Part shown: positions 55,813 to 64,000 of the stretch, in pieces | How positions within the stretch are numbered: the stretch's first letter is position 1 | How the letters are laid out: every line of letters begins with the position of its first letter | Assembly (NCBI GenBank): GCA_037447655.1 | Contig: JBBHKE010002598.1 | Span: 1 to 64,000, forward strand | Direction: 5' to 3' | DNA from: Zygnema cylindricum | Taxonomy: Eukaryota; Streptophyta; Zygnematophyceae; Zygnematales; Zygnemataceae | Length of the DNA: 64,000 nt | Notes under the pieces: model-generated | What the model saw: the letters and a program-made list of their open reading frames with translations, nothing else | Told to the model about the DNA's origin: nothing | Database searches by the model: none | Program-made: the position numbers and the translations under genes

Positions 55813-56412
55813 CTACTCTCTGGCGATACCGACCAAGAAAAACTTTTCGAAACCAACCACAAGTTCTCGACAGAAGGGACAACTATCCCCTAACAATTTC
55901 CCGGCACATATACGACAAACGGTATGATTACAAGGCTTGACGATATAATCGACGATTCTCGATTCTTCCATACAAATCGCACATAAGATAGAATTGTGGC
56001 TTTCCCTTCTCTCCTCCTCCTCTCTCCTCCATATTGGAGTTCTCGACTCTTCCGGAGGAGTCGAAGGTCCGTCCAAAAAATCCGTATTAGAGTTGAAAGA
56101 CGATCCACTAGAAGACAAAAAAACCTCGTCGATTTCTCCACTAGACGACAAAGAAACCTCGTTGTTTCTTCCACTAGAATACATAATATCCTTGTCGCTT
56201 GTTCCGCTAGCAAACAAAATAGCCTCGTCGTTTATTTCACTAGGAGACAAAAAGAGCGAGTCTTCCGATTCTTCGATGACTGTCGATGACCTATTGCCAG
56301 GTGTCAAATGATGAGTGGATGATAAATCGTTGGGAAGAAAACAAGGAATTTGATTGGATAGACAGAAAGGACGATCGTGAGGAAGTACGGTTGCCACGTC
56401 GCAACTGTCCAT
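55813..56412 (-). CDS. RING-finger protein, probable E3 ubiquitin ligase
   Basis: A single open frame of 199 residues. Residues 144-181 form a C3HC4 RING: C144-x2-C147, C161-x-H163, C166-x2-C169, C178-x2-C181 (words CAICMEESRIV, KPCNHTVCRIC, CPFCR). RING domains bind E2 enzymes and promote ubiquitin transfer. Residues 56-104 are about four imperfect acidic/Ser repeats (S-S-G-x-x-D-E-V-x-L). Residues 126-138 are charged (WRREEEERR). No membrane segment or substrate-binding domain is visible, so the target is unknown. The ATG directly follows AAATCCACAG, a good splice acceptor, so this may be the last exon of a longer gene with exons upstream around 57.0-57.5 kb. Pentapeptide-level similarity to a specific family was not found. 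Confidence 0.75.
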   Translation of the reverse strand: MDSCDVATVLPHDRPFCLSNQIPCFLPNDLSSTHHLTPGNRSSTVIEESEDSLFLSPSEINDEAILFASGTSDKDIMYSSGRNNEVSLSSSGEIDEVFLSSSGSSFNSNTDFLDGPSTPPEESRTPIWRREEEERRESHNSILCAICMEESRIVDYIVKPCNHTVCRICAGKLLGDSCPFCRELVVGFEKFFLVGIARE

Positions 56413-56499
56413 CTGTGGATTTAAAAGAAAAATGGAAAAAAGAAAATCGATAAGAAAAAAAAAGGGTGAAACGAGGAAAAAATTGCTGAGACGGAAATC

Positions 56500-57030
56500 G
56501 AAACGGAAACTGAAGTTAGTATTGGAACTAGAATTTGAATTAAATTTGAGTTAAATTGAGATTAAAATAAAATTTAAATTGAAATCAAAGTCCAAATTGA
56601 AAATGAAGTCAAAATCAAGACCGAATAAACTGATGTTAACATTGAAATCTAAATCGAAAGTGAAATCGAAAAACAAATCATTATCAGAAAAGTGAAGAGT
56701 GAAAATCTGGAAATTGACACTGAAACTGAAACAAAAACTGAACTGGAACCGAAACTGAAAGTGAAACTGAAACGGGAACTTGGACAGCAACTGAACTGAA
56801 AATGCAAATGAAACTGAATCGAAACTGAAAACTGAAACTGGAACGGAAACTAAGACTGGAACTAAAGCTAAACATGAACTGAAATTGAAATTGAAACTGA
56901 AACTGAAACTGAAACTGAAGCCGAAACTGCAACCGAAACTGGATAGGCACCGGAACTGAAACTGAAAATGAAAAAGAAACTGAAACTATAACTTTAACTG
57001 AAACCGACACTCTGTGACTGACATTGAAAC
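56500..57030. repeat. Degenerate CTGAAA hexamer array
   Basis: Long run of GAAACTGAAACTGAAACTG and variants (GAAATTGAA, GAACTGAAA), upstream of the RING frame. The 108- and 79-codon Phe/Ser/Gln-rich antisense frames are artefacts. The same hexamer, in the opposite orientation, lies upstream of CPI1. Confidence 0.9.
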
Positions 57031-57149
57031 TTCAAAAGGAAAACATAGAAACAAAAAGTGCAATAATAGATTCCAAATAGGCAATCGCCTTCGTCCTCCC
57101 AACCTTCAAAAATAATAAAAAAAGGAAAAAAAAGAAGAAGCTTGGACTC

Positions 57150-57516
57150 AAAATGAAACCAAGATATGCCAAAACCTCAAAATTTGCACCAATTCTGGCA
57201 AACCCAAGAGAAGGCATCCCTCACTCTCACTCTCCCCCTCTCCTCTCCCCCTCCCCCCCCCTCCCCCTCCTGCTCTCCCCCCCCTCTCCCTCCCCCCTCT
57301 CCCTCCCCCCTCCCCCTCCNNNNNNNNNNCTCTCAGGAGGTGGCACTGGAAACCAACAAAAGATAGCAATTGCACAGAGTTAACGTGAATTCGTCCGCGT
57401 ACAACGTCGTGAGCAAGCAGCATCGTGTGATCTGCACCAGAAAGACTGGAAGGTGGTTCCCTGGGCCAAGTGTAGGTACTAGAGGCACCAACGCCTGGAA
57501 TTGAACAAATACCTAT
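57150..57516 (-). CDS. Possible exons of an unrecognised gene, split by an assembly gap
   Basis: 57516 to about 57345 on the minus strand starts after TCTGATCAG (acceptor) and is open with balanced composition: IGICSIPGVGASSTYTWPRE, SLSGADHTMLLAHDVVRGR, HVNSVQLLSFVGF. A second stretch, 57215-57150 (PSLGFARIGANFEVLAYLG), lies beyond the CT tract and the N run. Neither is recognised. They could be upstream exons of the RING gene or a separate, truncated gene, since LINE-like copy C begins at 57637. Confidence 0.35.
57219..57329. repeat. CCCCTCT tract ending in an assembly gap
   Basis: CTCCCCCTCCCCCCTCCCC-type homopyrimidine sequence runs into 10 N (57320-57329). The true length is unknown. Confidence 0.95.
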
Positions 57517-57636
57517 CTGATCAGATTCAAAAAAGTAAAACATCCGCCAGATTGAGACCATAACAAAACAAAACCAAGAAACGAGAACAATCTTAAAAAG
57601 ACAAAGCAAAGTCAAAAATCCCCATCGAATGATAAA

Positions 57637-58180
57637 GGTCAGAAAGACCACGTCTAGTGTGCTACGACGAACGAGTGCTGCAACATGCGCCTGCTTAAGT
57701 GCAATTGAGACACGTTAACGATAGAAAACAACCAAAGGTCACGGTGGAGGACTCTCCAGACCCCAAGATTCAAACGTTTTTCGTGCACATTGGCGAAGGA
57801 AGTCATCGAAAGACTTGTCCAAAGATATAAAATCTCTACTGCAAATTGGACAAACTGGTCCAACGGGTCTCGGTGAGCGTAGTATATTTCCTTTGTAGCC
57901 GCAGCGTCTCGAGCCGCCACACCTGTATGTGAATCCGCGCGAGATGATATGTGTGTCCTAGTTAGATCCGTGAGGACCACATCGCCGAGCGTCCTCCCAG
58001 CACACCATGAATAAAAACCATGTCAACTCGAGGGCTTCGACAACCCTTAGATTGGGCCGAGGTGGGAGTATATTAAAAACCTCACGTTTGACGATGTAGC
58101 CTACCTCAGCGCCAATGGCATCACGCACCAAATCATGCGCAACAGTTTGTTTTCCCCCATGCGAGCAACGAAGTTTATAT
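57637..58180 (-). pseudogene. Non-LTR-retroelement-like fragment, copy C
   Basis: Corresponds to copy A from about 33590 to the Copia LTR junction. The 3' non-coding part present in A and B is missing, so the duplication breakpoint is at about 57637. Confidence 0.4.
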
Positions 58181-61100
58181 TGTTGGGGTGTGATAGGGTG
58201 TGATAGTTATTTAAACAGTACCGTGGCGGTTAATTCATTTTACGGAAATTACGGAAGTTGTACATATAAATTGTTGAAATGCACGGACGCTAATCTGACT
58301 CTTTAAATTAACGCGATCGGGCGGTTCTCATTTCAACCATCAACCCGTAATGAACTTTTGGCGGCTATTGGGGACAATATCACGCAATGCCACGTGGCAG
58401 GATATCATTGGCCACCGGAAAAGACGGGACGAGAAACCATGGCTCCCGATCATCGACTAGAAGGCCATGTCGTACAATGGCCGTACAATAATAACATAGA
58501 CCATTGTACTTTCTTGTATTGTATAGTCCTCTCATTCGTATAGGGTTTAGTAGTAGGTAGCTGTGAGTAGAGTTTTAGGGACTTATGTTTTTGAGGCGCC
58601 TCTCTCTCGGTGACCTTATATATAAATAGGTTATATTTGGCCACTCATAACTAACTACTCAAGGGAGCAAATTCAGTGATTCTTTTTGCGTCTGACTCAA
58701 GGGAGTCGGGTTCTCACTGGGGTGGGGTTTATCCAAACTCTTGTCTAAGCGTGGAGCCTTTATTTGATCTGAAAGTCGGAAGGGAAAATTTTTATCATAG
58801 AGGCTTCATATAAGCTGAATATTGTGTGGGCCAATGGAGGTCACAGAATTACTATTATGGGCCCACCCTCTAGGGTGCCCATTTTTAATGGAGGGTGGTT
58901 CATATACTTGGAAACTATGATGAGAAGTGCTCTTTTTGAAAAACATCCGTGGGGCATTGTTAATGGTCATGTGAGGCGACCATCTGCAAAATATGGGAAT
59001 TCCACTAGGTTAGGAGGAACTTGCTTTTCAAGAGGATGTGGAGGCAGAAGTAATATATGAATATTGAGAGAGCATCATGTTGGACAAAAGAAAAGCGAAT
59101 GGGAAGGAAAAACTCACATCTATAGCACTGATATGTACTAGATCCCTACCAGTAGGGGTTTGGGGTTGTTCCAAAAACAAAGGCGAATGATACTGTAATA
59201 TGGGATTTTAATAACAGAATGACAACTCATTTTATTCTCAAGCGTCTTACTGAAGCTACCCCTCACCCAAATGTTGACAAGAGGGTCTATTTGTGGGAGG
59301 CACTCAAGCAGTTGCTACCCCTCACCCAAATGTTGACAAGAGGGTCTATTTGTGGGAGGCGTTTGTAAATGTTTACAGGAGTGGAACAATTCAACAACAA
59401 CACCTGGCTGATCAGAAGCTGCAAGCATATTTTTACAAAGGAGGAAAGATGCTTTAATTTTGCAATGATTTATCCGGATTATTTAGGGAGTTGGGGAGAG
59501 ATGGAAAAGAGGAGACTGAGAAAAGAAAGGTGGATAGTTTGCTGATGAAACTGCCATATGATTATGAGAATCATCGATGGATCTAGAACTCCGTTGTAAG
59601 GAATATTTAGGTTCGGGAAAGTAAGATAGTGATTTAGAGAGGAGGAAAGTGTATTCAAGCATTGGCTGTTGGGACTCACTAGACAAATAACAATTCCAAG
59701 TATCCTTATGGAAAATTTGGTGGAGGAGGAAGAGGAATCCGATCTGCTGGATCTGGATCTAGGCCTCTAAACGGGCTTTGTCACTTTTGTAAGAAGTCGG
59801 GACATTACATAGCGGAGTGTATTAGACTGATAGAGCAAAGACTGAAAGTGGGGCAGATCGGAGGATTAGCCAGAAGAAAGAAGAAGACGCTTTTGGCAAC
59901 ACAAGTCACGAGATAGGATTCTAATGATGATAGATAACTTCTCCTAAACGAGGAGTTGGAGGTGAAAGCCGAGCCGGAGATTCCAAGGAAGCAAAACTGT
60001 GCTTTCGGCAAGGTCAAAAAAGCTCCCGAAGAAGGTAGGATTACTCACTCAGGGGCCTCTATGTATATGTGTAGAGAGAAACGGATGTTTACTAAAATAA
60101 GAAAGATCCCTACAGTAGAGATAGAGCATGGGGATGGGAGTGTAGTAACCACTAGCTTAGTGGGATCTGTGGAACTGAGAGTTTTCGTTGAATGTAAAAC
60201 ATCAATAGTCACTTTTTCGGATGTCCTTTTTATTCCACAGATGAATTAAAAACTTATCTCTACGTCCGTTTTAGATGATAAAGGTTTTGAGACTAGCACG
60301 AGGAAAAGAGTCTTTACAACTAGCTATGAGGATGAAGTATAATTCACAGCTGAAAAGGGTAGCTAAGGAATGTCTAGGCTGAATTTGAGTAATTGGAACG
60401 ACGAGAGTTTGCTATGCTGGTGTAAATGACTTGATGATTTGGCATAAACAATTTGGGCATGTGTATTTAGATAGACTAAAAGAAATGAAAAAGATGGGGG
60501 TAGTTGAGGGAATACAATTTGGGGATAATGATACCTTAGATGACTGTAGTGGATGTACTTATGGTAAGGCCCACATACTACCTTTCCCAAAAATTGCAAC
60601 CTATAAAGTCCTAGATATGGTACATACTAACGTATGGGGACCGACCAAGGTGCCATTGTTGGAGGAAAGAGATTAATGCTTTCTATTACTGATGACTTGT
60701 CTAGGTTATCTAGAGTATATTTCTTGAAAAATATATCTGAAGCACAAGTTTACTTTAAAGAGTATAAAGCATGGAGTGAGAAGCTTTATGAGACACCTAT
60801 AAAGAGAGTGAGGAGTGATAATAGGGGGGAATACACTTCTAATCTATTTTAGGATTTTATGAAAGAGGGAGAGTTCAACACCAAAAGACTCTCCCAAATA
60901 ATCCGGAACAAAACGGTGTAGCGGAGAGATTAAATCGGACGTTAAGTGATAGTGCCCGTAGCATGATATTAGATAAAAAGATAAGAAAATGCTTATGGGA
61001 AGAAGCTAAGAACTGTGCTAATTACCTTAAAGATAGAGTTTTTACCTCGGCGGTGAAAGGTCAAACACCATATGAAAGATGGACCGGGAGAAAACCTGAT

Positions 61101-62522
61101 GTATCACACTTAAAAGTGTTCGGAAGTCAAGTTTTTAGTCTAACTTCAGAAAAATCTGATTGGAAGTTAGATGCAAGAGGAAAGTCCGGGTATCTACACG
61201 GATATGGTGAAGATGTAAAGGGATATAGAGTTTATGATCTTAGGAAAGAAGATATCATCCTAGTGAAAAACTTGGTTGATATGGATGAAGGAAAGTCAGT
61301 AGATCCCTTTAAATATACTAAACCAGTCAGAATTAGAATTCAATTCGAGAGTGAGTTAGATTCAGATTCTTCAGATTCTTCTAACAGAACTTCGGTTCAG
61401 CCGGAAGTTGCACATAAAAACAAATTTGTGACCGAGAATGACTCACTTTTGGAGCCACAGTCCCCATTCCAACACGAGGAAAAGGACGATCAAAGCCTGG
61501 AAATGGACTTTATAGATAGGGGAGAAGATAAAGTCATTCAGAGAAATCTGAGATAACCCTCCATTCCGGCATCATATTTTGAAGGAAGAAGAAGAAGCAT
61601 CAAAAGACTTCAGAAAGACAAACTAATAATAAGGTAACTAAGCTGTCACATTTGAGTGAACTTCAAAGCTATTTGGAAGCAATTAATAGTCTAGAAAGGA
61701 GCAGATGGTTTACAGTTATTAGTGATGAAAGCAAATACTATGGAAGCAAATACATGGGAGCTGCTGTACAGTCTCCCTGACGAAAAACTGATTGAATGCA
61801 AGTGGGAAATTAAGCTAAAACTTAACCCATATAACAGTATCGAGCGGTACAAGGCCAAAGTAGTGGCCAAAGGATTCACACAGAAGGAAAGGATCGATTA
61901 TGAGGAGACCTTCGCTTCGGTGGTTAGATTTCCATCCGTCCGAATCCTACTTAGGTTTGCGGCAGCGGAAGACATGGAAGTGCACCAGATGGACATCAAA
62001 ACAACCTTCTTCCACGGAGAGTTTGAAGAAGAGATCTTTCCTTCTTCCACGGAGAATTCCAAGAAGAGATCTTCATGCGACAACCGGAAGGTTTTGTGCA
62101 GGAAGGAGAAGAAAGCAAGGTGTGTCGATTGATAAAGTCACTTTATGGGCTGAAACAGGCTCCTCGCCAGTGGAACAAGAAACTGGATGATTTCTTGACA
62201 AATCTAGGATATGTCCGGATCAGTTTGGATCATTCCATTTATCTATTCGAGGATGAGAAATGTATAATTTTCATTGCAATTTATGTTGATGATTTGTTTG
62301 TTTTAAGGAAATCAATGGAAAAAATTAATAAACTGAAAAAGGATCTAAAGACTAGATTTGAGATGAAGGATTTGGGAGAAGCAAAATATATTTTGGGATT
62401 TCAAATAGAGAGGGATAGAGAGAAGAAAATAATCAGACTAACTCAATGGGAAATATGCTAAAAAATTCCAAATGGATAAGGCAAATAGTTGTACTACTCC
62501 AATGGATTTAAAGAAGGGAGAT
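58181..62522 (+). mobile_element. Degenerate Ty1/Copia retrotransposon 2, duplicate of Copia 1
   Basis: Starts with the same TGTTGGGGTGTG junction and ends at the same MITE junction as Copia 1. It shares the protease Asp-to-His change (THSGAS, about 60045), the integrase VHTNVWGP change and the RT internal duplication (62011-62070). RT keeps YVDD (about 62282-62293). It lacks two integrase stops found in copy 1 (reads KNCANYLKDR and EDVKGYR) but has its own TAG after SNLF (about 60850) and small deletions. Copy 1 alone has a tandem duplication of about 48 bp at 34919-35015. A TATATAAATA is at 58617-58626. Confidence 0.85.
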
Positions 62523-62719
62523 GCTTATCGTTATTAGCGTTAAAGATTTATTAGTATTAATGCCAAACTAGAATTAATAATACTAATTTAGTGCAAGGAG
62601 ACGTGGCAGATAGTAGTCCACTTCCTTAAATAATGTTGTTTAACTCTATTTTCTGATTTTTGGCCAAAAAAATGGCGACAGAATTAGAGTTATTAACACT
62701 AATAACGATGAGCGGTGTA
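62523..62719. mobile_element. MITE copy 19, duplicate of copy 17
   Basis: Same truncated left end and same flanks as 38539-38735, with scattered substitutions. Confidence 0.75.
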
Positions 62720-63802
62720 ATTTTTAGAACCAAGATCTTGCAATAAATAAATTCCATAGCGTTGTTTGCAAATAGTTTTTATCAAGTCTTATAATCTATC
62801 AAGTCTTGTCATTACATATGCCAATTTCAAACTTATCTTGCAATAAGAGAGATGGAACATAATCCCATTGCAAATAGTTTATCAAGTTTTATAATTCATC
62901 AAGTCGTATCCTTAAATATTGATCAATTTTCAAAGTTGCAAAAATGGCTCAAGACCATCTGACAATAAACACTAACTTCTGTAGCAGCTTAAGCAGGAAA
63001 GCTTTCTAATTCTATTAAGGCTGTTGCCCATGTAAATCTGCATATTGACTCCCTACCAATAGAAAATCAAATAGCGGCCCTCAATTTACAATTTTGATTC
63101 AACAACTAACTTCCTTCTTTCATTCCTTCCTTCCTAGTCATCACTCTAGGGCCTTTGTCTTACATTTACAAACCTACATTTACAAACCTACACTTTCTGT
63201 AATCTCAACTAGTCTCTATGATCATAAATGGAGAAGGGTATAAACATCTGCAAGACTAAAAAAATGTCATTTCTATACAAATTTCCGATGATTGCCGGGT
63301 TTTTGAAAGGAACTGTTTTCAGAATGTCTATCTATCCAAAATTCAACCATCAACGAATCTTAGCATCATGGTTTATTGGAAAACCAATCTGTACAGATAA
63401 TGTTGTCTGGAAAACTAGCTCAAGGGTCTTCAGAAGACCTGCCCAAAAAAAAGGAAAAAGAAATGTCAGAAGCTCGAAAATTAATAACTCTTTGAGTACC
63501 AACATTTGAGTGTTACGCCAAAAAAAAAAAATGAAATCAGAGCAATCATAAAATAAGCATTCTCCTGGGTCCAAAAAAAAAAATACATGCTAAAAAACAG
63601 AAAAAAAAAAATCCCTCATGTCAGTTCACACCACAAGTTCAGTCGTGGATTTTTTTAACCAGAAACCATATTGTGGAGCTAATAAACACTTGTTCAAGAA
63701 GTGGACAACTCTAAATTACTATTATTTGACAGTAAATGCATTAATATTAAGATGTTCTTACTCCAATACTTATGGAACGGTTTTAGTTCACTGAAATACT
63801 AC
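62720..63802. other. Region downstream of the second rhodopsin copy
   Basis: Duplicate of 38736-39830, with scattered substitutions and small indels (for example, a duplicated ACCTACATTTACAA near 63170). Confidence 0.6.
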
Positions 63803-64000
63803 TCACTCTGCCTTTCCCGAGGGAGCAACCGAACTTCCTCCGAGCCGCAAAATCAGAGTCCAGCCAAACACCACTTTGGCAAGGATGTCCAATATGCCAT
63901 AGCAGGCCACTTCAGCGTCCACACTAATTGTGTTTGAACCCTCTCCAAAGGCCCAGACCACAGGGTACAGCAGCCAGACGAAGATCAGCAGCGACGCCAG
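63803..64000 (-). CDS. Second rhodopsin copy, last exon only, cut by the window edge
   Basis: 198 bases matching 39831-40028 with one difference, which changes a helix-F Ser (179) to Ala. The retinal Lys (LDILAKVVFGW), the counter-ion Asp, E197 and E207 and the stop codon are all kept. The remaining exons would lie beyond the right edge. Confidence 0.85.
   Translation of the reverse strand: MASLLIFVWLLYPVVWAFGEGSNTISVDAEVACYGILDILAKVVFGWTLILRLGGSSVAPSGKAE

Larger units (their letters stand above)
57637..64000 (+). repeat. Segmental duplication, copy C
   Basis: Partner of 33590-40028, direct orientation, about 24 kb apart. Small indels and substitutions throughout show it is a real, diverging copy rather than an assembly echo. 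Confidence 0.9.

Noticed and set aside
56551-57010. Phe/Gln/Ser repeat proteins upstream of the RING gene
   Set aside because: Direct product of the CTGAAA hexamer array.

Overview
The window looks like nuclear DNA from a green alga, most likely a streptophyte (charophyte-grade) alga. It is AT-rich, repeat-laden and gene-poor, and its genes carry many short exons with GT-AG introns. Three genes point to the green lineage: a cycloeucalenol cycloisomerase (phytosterol pathway), an ELIP-type chlorophyll-binding protein, and a plant-type RPN13. A complete type-1 microbial rhodopsin argues for an alga rather than a land plant. A Ty3/gypsy pol carrying a cytosine methyltransferase fits what I recall being reported from the charophyte Klebsormidium. 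I cannot name the species.

Layout. 3-215 is the acidic C-terminus of a gene running off the left edge. 0.7-5.4 kb holds a foldback element and other TIR repeats. 5.8-9.7 kb (-) is a six-exon conserved gene of unknown function, divergent from an 11-exon RPN13 gene at 10.9-16.6 kb (+). A four-exon ELIP-type gene follows at 19.1-21.0 kb (+) behind a duplicated promoter segment. It converges on an eight-exon CPI1 gene at 22.0-28.0 kb (-), whose introns are filled with homopurine/homopyrimidine repeats. One array there is built from copies of the gene's own exon-5 end and splice donor. 28-33 kb is repeats only: a TTGAC-rich array, 62-bp tandem repeats and clustered MITEs.

From 33 kb the window is dominated by transposable elements and a segmental duplication. 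Segment A (about 33.6-40.03 kb) and segment C (about 57.6-64.0 kb) share, in the same order, a non-LTR-like fragment, a broken Copia element, a MITE and the 3' end of a rhodopsin gene. The first rhodopsin gene (39.8-41.8 kb, -) is complete in four exons and keeps every residue expected of an outward proton pump. The second is cut by the window edge after part of its last exon. Between the copies lie repeat-rich DNA, a third Copia element (47.25-50.16 kb, +), a decayed Ty3/gypsy pol (50.25-53.55 kb, -) with a DNMT3-like methyltransferase between protease and reverse transcriptase, a second copy of the non-LTR-like fragment (segment B, 53.8-55.0 kb), and a RING-finger gene (55.8-56.4 kb, -).

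At least 19 full or partial copies of one MITE family (TA-flanked TIR beginning CACTG) are scattered through introns and intergenic DNA. The host genes are unrelated in function (proteasome receptor, photoprotection, sterol synthesis, light-driven proton pumping, ubiquitin ligase) and do not form an operon-like unit. Exon boundaries were read by eye from splice sites, phase and remembered family motifs, so they need transcript confirmation.
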